Below are positions 1-5,816 of a stretch of 8,657 nucleotides of DNA, in pieces. Positions within the stretch are counted from its first letter, which is position 1, and each line of letters begins with the position of its first letter. The notes below the pieces were generated by a model, which worked only from the letters and a program-made list of their open reading frames with translations, had not been told where the DNA came from and ran no database searches. The translations under genes and the position numbers were made by a program. The stretch comes from Eubacterium sp. CAG:786 (GTDB taxonomy: Bacteria; Bacillota; Clostridia; Oscillospirales; Ruminococcaceae): NCBI GenBank assembly GCA_000432175.1, contig HF989451.1, positions 4,930 through 13,586 on the forward strand, given 5' to 3'.

Positions 1-426
1 CTCGGCGCTGTTCAGACCGCCGTTCATGAGATTCGATACGAAAATTATCAGGTCTGCATCCTTGAATGCCTTTATTGCAGTCGCGTTGTCCATGTCGTTC
101 GCGTTAAGTCCGGGGGTGTCAACGTATGTAAGTCCGCCCACCGTCAGTTCGTCTATCGCGGCGGTAGTCGGAACATCGCCGACTTGGAAATGCTCGCTGT
201 CGGTGAGCGCGTTCAGCAGGGAGCTTTTCCCCGAATTGTACACGCCTGCGCAGGTCACGCGGAATGATTTTCCGTGGTCACGGCTGAGGTCATCGATAAG
301 CTTGTCCAGCTCTGACGTGATTTTCTTTGACTGTTCGCTAGATATAAGTCCCTCGGATTCGAGGCTGTTCAGCGTTTTACGAAGTTCCTCACCGTTGCCT
401 GTTTTGCTGATGTTGATTTTCGACAT
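1..426 (-). CDS. Dynamin-like / P-loop GTPase, N-terminal part (runs off left edge)
   Basis: The first 142 codons of a GTPase are present; the rest lies outside the window. The start is the ATG at 424-426, with an AAGGAG ribosome site at 434-439. Residues 1-55 are charged and probably helical. The G domain follows: a P-loop GVYNSGKSS at residues 61-69 (G1), PTT at 86-88 as the likely switch I threonine (G2), and DTPG at 103-106 (G3), then a hydrophobic strand ADLIIFVSN at 124-132. This order and spacing fit dynamin-type and related large GTPases, which hydrolyse GTP to drive membrane or complex remodelling. The G4 motif and the effector region are not visible, so a stress-type or ribosome-associated GTPase is also possible. 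It lies 43 bp downstream of the Cys-rich 86-aa gene on the same strand and probably shares its promoter at 788-816. Confidence 0.88.
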   Translation of the reverse strand, partial: MSKINISKTGNGEELRKTLNSLESEGLISSEQSKKITSELDKLIDDLSRDHGKSFRVTCAGVYNSGKSSLLNALTDSEHFQVGDVPTTAAIDELTVGGLTYVDTPGLNANDMDNATAIKAFKDADLIIFVSNLMNGGLNSAE

Positions 427-469
427 AATGATTCTCCTTTTATTGTTTTATGAATTGTCACAACTGAAA

Positions 470-730
470 TCAAAAATCCTTGAAATATGAGCAAACGGGA
501 TCATATCTTGATCTTTTAGTGTTGTTTCGTTCACATTTCCCGAACGCGTCATTGAAATTTTTTGATGTGTAATAGTCGCACTCAAAGCAATTGTGACCGC
601 CATCGTCTTCAAGGTAATCGGAGCATACCGGATGCTCAAATGCGTTAAATTTTCCATGATGTTTGTCACAAGTATACATGAAGTGACCTGTTGTGGGAGA
701 AGCATACCTGCAATCAATGCATTGTTTCAT
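470..730 (-). CDS. Small Cys-rich protein with two tandem Cys4 (putative zinc-binding) modules
   Basis: This 86-aa protein starts at the ATG 728-730, which has a CTGGAGG ribosome site 10 nt upstream. It carries eight cysteines, at 4, 7, 21, 36 and at 48, 51, 66, 80. They form two copies of one pattern: CxxC, 13 or 14 residues, C, 14 or 13 residues, C. Each copy ends in a matching PVCS-aromatic motif (HPVCSDYL and DPVCSYF). The even layout suggests an internal duplication, each half binding one zinc or similar metal. There is no signal peptide or membrane segment, so it is probably cytosolic. I recognise the style (small CxxC proteins are common in Clostridia) but no named family. It is the first gene of a likely two-gene unit with the GTPase, under a strong promoter. 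An antisense-free overlapping frame at 448-717 is only a shadow of it. Confidence 0.75.
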   Translation of the reverse strand: MKQCIDCRYASPTTGHFMYTCDKHHGKFNAFEHPVCSDYLEDDGGHNCFECDYYTSKNFNDAFGKCERNNTKRSRYDPVCSYFKDF

Positions 731-757
731 AATAAAATACCTCCAGAAATTTGTTTT

Positions 758-776
758 ATATAGCTATTAGCTATAT
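758..776. promoter_or_regulatory. Palindrome in the leader of the Cys-rich/GTPase unit
   Basis: ATATAGCT-ATT-AGCTATAT is a perfect 8-bp inverted repeat with a 3-bp centre. It begins a few bases downstream of the expected transcription start of the minus-strand promoter at 788-816 and lies before the ribosome site. The position suits a repressor operator; a weak AT-rich RNA hairpin is the alternative. Confidence 0.4.
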
Positions 777-787
777 TTTCAAGGCTT

Positions 788-816
788 ATTATAACACAAA
801 CCGACAAAAAATGCAA
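788..816 (-). promoter_or_regulatory. Strong sigma-70/SigA-type promoter for the Cys-rich protein and GTPase
   Basis: Read on the minus strand, TTGCAT (811-816) and TATAAT (788-793) are separated by exactly 17 bp. Transcription should start near 781, giving a leader of about 50 nt before the ATG at 730. Confidence 0.8.
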
Positions 817-842
817 TATGGTTTAAGTCAGGTTTGTGTTAT
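791..842. repeat. 12-bp inverted repeat enclosing the -35 box
   Basis: ATAACACAAACC (791-802) and GGTTTGTGTTAT (831-842) are perfect inverted copies separated by 28 bp. The left arm overlaps the -10 box of the minus-strand promoter and the -35 box sits between the arms. A repressor bound to both arms would cover the promoter. The 28-base loop and lack of a following T-run on the minus strand argue against a terminator for the upstream gene. Confidence 0.5.
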
Positions 843-844
843 TT

Positions 845-2084
845 TTATAGAATTATTGCACGGGCTGCCCATTCGGAAAACAGCATTTCAAACTGCGAAA
901 CAGCTTTGCTGCAAAGGAAAGCCATTGCCATGTACACATCGTCCGAGCGAATCTCGGACAGAATACCGGAGCTTTCCGCCAGTCGGCGGATGAATTTCCG
1001 GCTGTTATCTATCAGATAATGAATATCGCCTGGCTGAATGGACTGCACTGTGCTCTCAAAAAGTTCGGTCAGCCCTGAATGAGCAAATCCCCACTGCTCC
1101 AGCTCGCTGTATGTGACATTCGAATTTCGCAGCAGTTCGACGTCGTTCCACGGGTTTGAGAAAAAATCCGGCGAGAACCGCTCGACGATACCAGCCGCCG
1201 TTGATGGAATACCGCAGCGGTAATCAACGAAGTCGCAGCACCACTGGGATAGATTCAACGAAGTCGCAGCACCACTGGGAGAGATTCGAGCATTTCAGGA
1301 ATCCCATGTCACAGAGCTGCAAATCAGTGCGCGGAAACGATTCTTTCAGGTCAAGGTAAAGGTTGCAGTACTGCTCGTACTGGTTGAAGTTTTTCCCGTT
1401 GTCCTGCGTGATGTTGTACTCCTGATAACGCAGGATATTCTGCGGATTCACGATGAATCCCGGCGTGGAACACAGCTTTTTCTGATTATGAATTATCACA
1501 AGAAACCATATCAGCGGCGATACGTTTTCAAGCCCTGCGCCATGTATGAACGTGGATATTCCTGTCAGGTTGTCGCGCAATGTTACCGGGTCGGTGTTTT
1601 TGGAGGTACAGCCACTTTTCATCATCAGGGTGAATACTGAGTCAGCGTCAGTGCCGGGTTCGCCATTAGCAGTTTTGCAGGATCTTATCCGCTCAGGCAG
1701 TCCGCTGAATTGCCGCGACTGCGCGGAGTACCACTCCTCCCATGCTGTAAGCTCATCAAGCCTTTTTCGGGTGACGGCGTACTGAGTGATCCGTTCTTCC
1801 GTGCTGCTGAAAAAGCTGCAGTCGGATATGTACATATTCAAAAGCCGGAGCGCGTCCTGATTACCCGCACTGTGCAGTCTGAGCAGCTTTTCCCATCTCA
1901 GCGGGAGCAGGTCGGATAGGTTCAACGACAGTTTTCCCGATAGTGTGTTATATTCGTTTTGAAGCTCGTCTGCCTGCGCGGTCAGGGATTCTACTGTGTT
2001 GCCGCTTTCTTCGAGAACGGAATTCAGATCCGGAGTATCGTTGATCAGCCTGTCGAGTTCTTTCAGCATTTCAAGCTCATCCAT
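845..2084 (-). pseudogene. Unrecognised coiled-coil protein gene (about 402 codons) frameshifted by a 31-bp tandem duplication
   Basis: Two overlapping frames share the peptide NLSQWCCDFV at their junction because 31 bp are repeated in tandem (1225-1286). Removing one copy restores a single frame of 403 codons including the stop at 845-847, so the parent protein had 402 aa. The start is ATG 2082-2084, with AGAGAGGTG just upstream; a GTG at 2103-2105 is in frame but lies inside the promoter spacing and is unlikely. As it stands, translation stops at 1224-1226 after 286 aa, ending ESIPVVLRLR. Residues 1-55 are Leu/Glu-rich and probably coiled coil; residues about 205-220 (PLIWFLVIIH region) are hydrophobic. 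No catalytic motif or family is recognised. It lies upstream of the Cys-rich/GTPase unit on the same strand but with its own promoter. It may be a true pseudogene, a phase-variable gene, or a truncated but functional protein. Confidence 0.75.
1225..1286. repeat. Tandem duplication of a 31-bp unit inside a gene
   Basis: The unit at 1225-1255 is repeated directly at 1256-1286 with no gap. The copies differ at one base only (T at 1250, G at 1281), which is a synonymous Leu codon change (CTA/CTC) on the minus strand. Because 31 is not a multiple of three, the second copy shifts the reading frame. Confidence 0.95.
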
Positions 2085-2105
2085 TTTCTTCACCTCTCTG
2101 GTCAC

Positions 2106-2134
2106 ATTATACTGCTAATTTGCAAAGATTACAA
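2106..2134 (-). promoter_or_regulatory. Promoter of the frameshifted gene
   Basis: On the minus strand TTGTAA (2129-2134) and a perfect TATAAT (2106-2111) are 17 bp apart. The start of transcription near 2099 would give a leader of only about 15 nt, just enough for the ribosome site before ATG 2084. The promoter is intact although the gene is broken. Confidence 0.65.
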
Positions 2135-2144
2135 TAGATTTGAG

Positions 2145-2171
2145 TTCCGGAAAAGAATTATTTTTCCGGAA
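2145..2171. repeat. 10-bp inverted repeat between divergent genes
   Basis: TTCCGGAAAA (2145-2154) and TTTTCCGGAA (2162-2171) pair perfectly around a 7-base centre. The repeat lies upstream of the minus-strand promoter (2106-2134) and upstream of the plus-strand operon, so it is well placed as a shared operator. A hairpin in RNA is possible, but there is no gene on either side for it to terminate. Confidence 0.5.
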
Positions 2172-2181
2172 TCCGAATGGC

Positions 2182-2210
2182 TTTTTCCAGGTCAATTCAT
2201 GTGATAGAAT
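2182..2210 (+). promoter_or_regulatory. Possible promoter of the 169-aa protein/lipoprotein operon
   Basis: TAGAAT (2205-2210) is a five-of-six match to a -10 box, 21 bp before the start codon at 2232. The region 17 bp upstream (TTTTTC, 2182-2187) is a poor -35 box, so expression may be weak or need an activator. AAGGAGG at 2218-2224 is a strong ribosome site. Confidence 0.35.
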
Positions 2211-2231
2211 TATCCTAAAGGAGGTCGAAAC

Positions 2232-2741
2232 ATGAACCCAGACGAAATGATACAGAAATATCTTGACACTAGCTGCGTTAAATGCGGATTCCTGACGTGT
2301 GGCAACAAATCGTTTTACCTGTTCGGAAAACAGTGCTGCGAAGCGAATCTGTTACGCGTGGTACTCCGCAGTGAAAGCGCCGAAATCTCCGCTGACAGCG
2401 TAGAAAATCTGCTGGTGACAATGCGGGACGACTGCTGTGAAGCCTACCTCGGCGGGAAGAAAATCCTGCGGCTGAAAGAGCTGATTTTAAGCTACGAGAT
2501 ACCGCTGGAATCGTCGCCTATTTTCGGAATGATATCCGGCGGGAGAGCGTTCCCGGCGCAGTCGGTGCAGTTCAGCGACATTAAAATCGCGGTGCTTTTA
2601 AACGCACTTCTGGACCGCCGTAAAGCTGCTGACGAGTTCCACAGCCGGGAACTCGCGGAACTTGCGCGCAGCCTTGAATCCCACGAAGTAAAGGCGCTCA
2701 GCCAAATGTACGCGGCAGGTAAACCAATTACGCAAAAATAA
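2232..2741 (+). CDS. Hypothetical Cys-rich cytosolic protein, 169 aa
   Basis: The start ATG has a near-ideal AAGGAGG 7 nt upstream. The N-terminal part has CVKCGFLTC at residues 15-23, then a CC pair at 35-36 and another at 68-69, seven cysteines in the first 70 residues and none afterwards. The middle (about 74-125) alternates hydrophobic and polar residues like an alpha/beta fold, and the last 50 residues (LLNALLDRRKAADEFHSRELAELARSLE region) look helical. There is no signal peptide or transmembrane segment. I do not recognise a family. The clustered Cys could bind a metal, but no His/Cys spacing makes this certain. It is followed after 12 bp by a lipoprotein gene with its own ribosome site, so the two are probably co-transcribed. 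It is divergent from the frameshifted gene at 845-2084. Confidence 0.7.
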   Translation: MNPDEMIQKYLDTSCVKCGFLTCGNKSFYLFGKQCCEANLLRVVLRSESAEISADSVENLLVTMRDDCCEAYLGGKKILRLKELILSYEIPLESSPIFGMISGGRAFPAQSVQFSDIKIAVLLNALLDRRKAADEFHSRELAELARSLESHEVKALSQMYAAGKPITQK

Positions 2742-2753
2742 GGAGGAAGTAGT

Positions 2754-3554
2754 ATGAAATTAAGAAGAATCATAGCGGCAGTGCTGTGCGGGGTTATGCT
2801 CACAGGCTGCCAGGCAGACGAAAAACCGCAGAGCAGTGTGGCAGAAAACGTATCCGCCACAGTTCCGGAGGTCACGACCACAGCAACAACCAAAACGAGC
2901 AAGCGCATTACTACAATTCAAACAACAACTGCTCCGCAGACTACAACAGCTTCTAAAATCAATATTGAAACCGTAGAAATATCAAGCGTAGTTCCAAGCG
3001 AGTTTGTATCAACCCTTTGTGAGATCAACTACTACTTGCCTGTAAATACATATCCAGATGGATCAATGATTGAGGTGTACTGGGGCGATTCTCCATATGA
3101 TATGTCGTATTCCTGCAGTGGGGATATTGGCGAGCCTGTTGTTGGAGCGTTATATAAAGGTGAAAACTACTATAAAATCAGAATAGCAACTCCAGATGAG
3201 AAAGGCGAATTTTCATCAGTATACCATTATAGCAATGTGCCTAAGACAGTAATTCACCAGTACACCCACACATTTGAAACTACCTATGATGGCTGGACTA
3301 TCATACCTGATTACAGCCTTGCGATTGAAGACATAAACAACGGCATTCAGCCGACTAAATTCAAGGTTTCAGCTCAGTGGACATGCCCGATATGCGGATT
3401 TAAATTTCTGCCTACGATATACACGCTCAGTTATTCCGAAAACGATAGAGTCTGGCTGTATGACACGAAATGCGGTAAGAGCTCCTGCCCTAACCGAAAG
3501 AGCGACCACATCTATAAGAATTATCTGACATCATACGCAATACAAATCTCATAA
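2754..3554 (+). CDS. Secreted lipoprotein with Thr-rich linker and C-terminal Cys4 putative zinc ribbon
   Basis: The 266-aa product begins with a lipoprotein signal: MKLRR, a hydrophobic stretch, and the lipobox LTGC, with Cys19 as the lipidated residue. It should be anchored on the outer face of the membrane. Residues about 34-67 form a Thr/Ser-rich linker of the kind that spaces a domain from the membrane. Residues about 75-266 form a Tyr/Trp-rich, probably beta domain. Near the end CPIC (211-214) and CGKSSC (240-245) are spaced like two knuckles of a zinc ribbon, unusual for an exported domain; disulfides are the alternative. No catalytic motif or family is recognised. AGGAGG at 2742-2747 supports the start. 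From roughly 2940 onward the gene is more AT-rich than the preceding gene, which may point to a different origin of this domain. It ends just before the terminator at 3561-3579. Confidence 0.8.
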   Translation: MKLRRIIAAVLCGVMLTGCQADEKPQSSVAENVSATVPEVTTTATTKTSKRITTIQTTTAPQTTTASKINIETVEISSVVPSEFVSTLCEINYYLPVNTYPDGSMIEVYWGDSPYDMSYSCSGDIGEPVVGALYKGENYYKIRIATPDEKGEFSSVYHYSNVPKTVIHQYTHTFETTYDGWTIIPDYSLAIEDINNGIQPTKFKVSAQWTCPICGFKFLPTIYTLSYSENDRVWLYDTKCGKSSCPNRKSDHIYKNYLTSYAIQIS

Positions 3555-3560
3555 AAAACA

Positions 3561-3579
3561 GGGGGACTTCGCGTCCCCC
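3561..3579. terminator. Bidirectional intrinsic terminator between convergent genes
   Basis: GGGGGAC and GTCCCCC pair around the loop TTCGC. On the minus strand the stem is followed by TGTTTTTT, a good U-tract that ends the XRE regulator transcript 5 bp after its stop. On the plus strand it is followed by the weaker ATTTCTATTT, which serves the lipoprotein operon. Confidence 0.85.
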
Positions 3580-3583
3580 ATTT

Positions 3584-3898
3584 CTATTTAAGATACGGTA
3601 GTAAAGCCGCGAACGCCTTTTCCGCGCGCAGGCGTTTTTCCTCGCTGAGTTCCTCCAGCATTGCAAAAACGCTGTCGTCAGGATTGTGGTACTTCCCGAA
3701 GAGAATGTAGTCTGAGGAAAGCTCCAGTGCCGACGAAATGTTTGCAAGAGTTTCAAGGGACATTGCTTTCATTCCGCGTTCTATCTCGTAGATATAGTGC
3801 GGCGTTACGTTCACGATTTCAGCGAGCTTTTCGCGGGTGAGTTTGTGCTCTGTACGCGCAGTTTTCACGCGCTTTCCTATTCCGATAAGGTCTATCAT
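3584..3898 (-). CDS. XRE/Cro-CI family helix-turn-helix transcriptional regulator, 104 aa
   Basis: Residues 6-66 are a standard HTH_3 domain: GKRVKTARTEHKLTREKLAE (helices 1-2), then VTPHYIYEIERG (recognition helix 3 and following turn), then MSLETLANISSALELSSDYILFG (helices 4-5). The remaining 35 residues are a short charged helical tail (LEELSEEKRLRAEKAF) that may aid dimerisation. No sensor or enzyme domain is present. The ATG at 3896-3898 has GGAGG 8 nt upstream. The gene is convergent with the lipoprotein gene and divergent from the DUF4143 ATPase, with a 261-bp AT-rich region between that holds several inverted repeats. By analogy with other small XRE proteins it probably binds there, controlling itself and perhaps the ATPase. 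That target is inferred, not seen. Confidence 0.9.
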   Translation of the reverse strand: MIDLIGIGKRVKTARTEHKLTREKLAEIVNVTPHYIYEIERGMKAMSLETLANISSALELSSDYILFGKYHNPDDSVFAMLEELSEEKRLRAEKAFAALLPYLK

Positions 3899-3930
3899 CT
3901 GAATACCTCCATTTTTGTGGCTGTGTATTC

Positions 3931-3959
3931 AGTATAGTATATCCGGAAGATAAACTAAA
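3931..3959 (-). promoter_or_regulatory. Possible promoter of the XRE regulator
   Basis: On the minus strand two overlapping TATACT hexamers (3931-3936 and 3936-3941) can act as the -10 box. The matching -35 position for the first (TTTAGT, 3954-3959, 17-bp spacing) is weak. The duplicated TATACT may itself be part of a binding site. Confidence 0.35.
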
Positions 3960-4010
3960 TAATCCATAAGATATAAATAAAGTCGCTTTTAGATAATGAT
4001 GTGCATATAT

Positions 4011-4040
4011 AAAAAAGAACATAGATACGAGGCTGTTCTT
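4011..4040 (-). terminator. Hairpin with T-run, terminator-like on the minus strand
   Basis: Read on the minus strand, AAGAACA and TGTTCTT form a 7-bp stem around 12 bases, followed directly by a T-run (the A-run at 4011-4016 on plus). This resembles a weak intrinsic terminator facing the XRE gene. No gene lies just upstream on that strand, so it may shield the regulator from antisense transcription, end a short RNA, or be a protein-binding site. Confidence 0.3.
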
Positions 4041-4042
4041 GA

Positions 4043-4103
4043 TTATCACAGAATAATAAATAAAAACGTGATAAAACTCACATAATTATATAAAATAATG
4101 TGA
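4043..4103. promoter_or_regulatory. Cluster of TCAC/GTGA half-sites before the DUF4143 ATPase promoter
   Basis: Two inverted repeats lie side by side. TTATCAC (4043-4049) pairs with GTGATAA (4068-4074), and TCACAT (4078-4083) pairs with ATGTGA (4098-4103), the second being part of a 26-bp imperfect palindrome with 11 of 13 positions paired. All four arms contain TCAC or GTGA. The cluster ends 7 bp before the -35 box at 4111, a position where an activator or repressor could act. Confidence 0.4.
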
Positions 4104-4110
4104 CAAACGC

Positions 4111-4139
4111 TTGACTTGCTGACTACTAACTGCTATAAT
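4111..4139 (+). promoter_or_regulatory. Strong SigA-type promoter of the DUF4143 ATPase
   Basis: TTGACT (4111-4116) and TATAAT (4134-4139) are 17 bp apart. Transcription should begin near 4146, leaving a leader of about 14 nt that consists of little more than the GGGGGTG ribosome site (4148-4154). Confidence 0.85.
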
Positions 4140-4159
4140 AAAATCATGGGGGTGTCTGA

Positions 4160-5482
4160 ATGAAACGACTTGTATTGAATGAATTGCACAAATGGAAGGA
4201 TTCAAAACGCAGAAAACCGCTGATAGTAAAAGGCGCCCGTCAGGTCGGGAAAACCTGGGCGTTACAGGAGTTCGGGCGCAGTTTTGCGGACGGATACGCA
4301 TACTTCAACTTCGATAAGGAGCCGGAATATCATCAGTTTTTTCAGTCAACAAAGGACGTTCGCCGTATAATGCAGAACCTTGCAATGGCAAGCGGTCAGA
4401 AAATCACACCGGACACGCTCATTATTTTTGACGAGATACAGGCCTGCCCGGAGGCACTCAATTCGCTGAAATACTTCTGCGAGGACGCTCCGGAATACTA
4501 TGTGGCAAGTGCGGGTTCGCTTCTCGGGATAAAACTCGCGCAGGGATTCCCGGTGGGGAAGGTGGATTTCCTTGAGATGGGACCCATGACTTTTACGGAA
4601 TATCTCATGGCTGACGGTTCGGAGAATCTTGCCGCATATCTGTCCGGGATAAACGATTTTTCACCGATTCCGGACGCATTCTTTAACCCGCTCATTGAGA
4701 AACTCAAAATGTATTTTGTCGTTGGTGGAATGCCGGAGCCTGTTCTTGTATGGACGGAAGATCAGGACATCAGGGAAACCGACCGTGTGCTTTCCAATAT
4801 AATAATGTCATACGAGAACGATTTCGCCAAGCACGCAGAGCCAACGGACGTACCAAAAATACAGCTCATCTGGGATTCGCTTCCGTCGCAGCTTGCGAGG
4901 GAAAACAAGAAGTTCCTGTACAGCGCGGTAAAGGACGGCGCAAGGGCGAGGGAGTATGAAAACGCTCTGAACTGGCTCTACAATGCCGACCTGGTTCGTA
5001 AGACATTCCGTATCAGCAAGCCGGGGCTTCCGCTGTCTGCATACGATGACCTGACGGCGTTCAAAATCTATATGTCCGATGTGGGACTGCTAAGGAAGCA
5101 TTCTCACTTAGCGACCAGCGCATTTGCAGAGAACAACAGGCTTTTCACGGAGTTCAAAGGCGCGCTTACGGAAAACTTCGTTTTGCAGAGCCTCTCGCGC
5201 CAGTTCGAAACTGCTCCGAGATACTGGACCGAAACGCCGTATGAGGTGGATTTCGTGGTTCAGCTTGATAACGATATTATCCCGGTCGAGTGCAAGGCTG
5301 GAACGAACGTCAGGGCAACGAGCCTGAAAAAATACTCGCAGCAGTACCAGGAGCAGACTACGATCATGGTGAGATTTTCACTGATGAATCTGTCATTTGA
5401 CGGAAAAGTCCTTAATATACCGCTGTTCCTCGCAGACAGGACGGTTGATTTAGTCAGACTGGCGCTTAACCAGAATGCATAA
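4160..5482 (+). CDS. AAA-type ATPase with C-terminal DUF4143 (nuclease-like fold) domain
   Basis: The 440-aa length is usual for this family. Residues 1-150 are a P-loop ATPase: Walker A GARQVGKT at 25-32, Walker B TLIIFDEIQ at 86-94 with D91 and E92, and a sensor-like strand YYVASAGSLLGI at 113-124. The segment PMTFTEYL (142-149) is typical of these proteins. Residues about 185-300 form the middle helical region. The C-terminal part carries GALTENFVLQSL (335-346), YEVDFVV (361-367) and VECKAG (376-381), which fit the E...D...ExK pattern of the PD-(D/E)XK fold (E338, D364, E377, K379). No cellular role is established for the family that I know of; mobile-element or defence-like roles have been suggested because these genes are patchily distributed. 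It is preceded by a strong promoter and followed by a clear terminator, so it is monocistronic. Nuclease activity is an inference from the motif. Confidence 0.93.
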   Translation: MKRLVLNELHKWKDSKRRKPLIVKGARQVGKTWALQEFGRSFADGYAYFNFDKEPEYHQFFQSTKDVRRIMQNLAMASGQKITPDTLIIFDEIQACPEALNSLKYFCEDAPEYYVASAGSLLGIKLAQGFPVGKVDFLEMGPMTFTEYLMADGSENLAAYLSGINDFSPIPDAFFNPLIEKLKMYFVVGGMPEPVLVWTEDQDIRETDRVLSNIIMSYENDFAKHAEPTDVPKIQLIWDSLPSQLARENKKFLYSAVKDGARAREYENALNWLYNADLVRKTFRISKPGLPLSAYDDLTAFKIYMSDVGLLRKHSHLATSAFAENNRLFTEFKGALTENFVLQSLSRQFETAPRYWTETPYEVDFVVQLDNDIIPVECKAGTNVRATSLKKYSQQYQEQTTIMVRFSLMNLSFDGKVLNIPLFLADRTVDLVRLALNQNA

Positions 5483-5503
5483 GTTACATTTCTATATAAA
5501 GCA

Positions 5504-5541
5504 AAAGCGCCTGCCACAATGACAGGTGCTTTGTTGTTTTT
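5504..5541 (+). terminator. Intrinsic terminator of the DUF4143 ATPase gene
   Basis: AAAGCGCCTGCCA (5504-5516) pairs with TGACAGGTGCTTT (5520-5532) across a 3-base loop, with one G-T wobble and one mismatch. It is followed by a T-rich tract ending in TTTTT (5537-5541). The hairpin starts 21 bp after the stop codon. Confidence 0.85.
5519..5538. repeat. Direct repeat copy 1 flanking the DUF234 ATPase segment
   Basis: This 20-base segment, the 3' arm and start of the T-tract of the terminator above, matches 7439-7458 at 19 of 20 positions (G5533 against A7453). The match extends four more bases (CCAC) on the left if one A is skipped. Confidence 0.75.
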
Positions 5542-5560
5542 CAATGCTTCTGCTTATAGT

Positions 5561-5780
5561 TTATTGTCTGACCTGTTTTGAGAGTTCATCGACAATGTTT
5601 CTGTCAATGTTGAGTATCTGTGAGTTTTTCTCGGGATACAGATCGGTGCTTTTCAACATGTTTAATGCAGCTTCACGCTTGGTATCATTTTGCCGGAAGC
5701 GATAGCGTTTTCAAGTCAACAACTAGTGACGCAAGGCTGGTCTGTCCGGGCAATTTATTCACGGAGATAATGATTACCCA
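5561..5780 (-). pseudogene. Possible decayed gene end, two frames on the minus strand
   Basis: This fills the 378-bp gap between the two ATPases. On the minus strand, one frame ends at 5685-5687 with a peptide that looks like real protein (VNKLPGQTSLASLVVDLK, then TLSLPAK and stop). Another frame then runs 49 codons from 5710 to the stop at 5561-5563 and includes ALNMLKSTDLYPEKNSQ and ILNIDRNIVDELSKQ. The overlap of two protein-like frames suggests the C-terminal end of a gene that lost its frame and its 5' part. Neither piece has a credible start or ribosome site. No family is recognised. Chance open frames remain possible. Confidence 0.3.
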
Positions 5781-5781
5781 C

Positions 5782-5810
5782 TTGATTTTTTCGAAAAAAT
5801 GGGGTATAAT
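5782..5810 (+). promoter_or_regulatory. Strong SigA-type promoter of the DUF234 ATPase
   Basis: TTGATT (5782-5787) and TATAAT (5805-5810) are separated by 17 bp. The start of transcription near 5817 gives a 44-nt leader. Confidence 0.85.
5785..5800. promoter_or_regulatory. Perfect 16-bp palindrome within the promoter spacer
   Basis: ATTTTTTCGAAAAAAT is self-complementary over all 16 bases and overlaps the -35 box and spacer of the DUF234 ATPase promoter. It could be an operator. Intrinsically curved A/T tracts are the alternative explanation. Confidence 0.4.
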
Positions 5811-5816
5811 ATAACC

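Noticed and set aside
26..490. Plus-strand 154-codon frame opposite the GTPase
   Set aside because: The minus strand here encodes clear G1 and G3 GTPase motifs with a good ribosome site; the plus frame is Ser-rich antisense shadow.
845..1258. Separate minus-strand gene of 137 codons
   Set aside because: Its only start is a TTG inside the 31-bp duplication with no ribosome site. It is better explained as the 3' part of the frameshifted gene.
845..2084. Programmed ribosomal frameshift joining the two halves of the broken gene
   Set aside because: The frame change is fully explained by an extra 31-bp copy, and no slippery sequence with a downstream structure was seen at the junction.
5620..5814. 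Plus-strand 64-codon frame in the gap between the ATPases
   Set aside because: It has no ribosome site, ends inside the DUF234 ATPase promoter, and runs antisense to the more protein-like minus-strand fragments.
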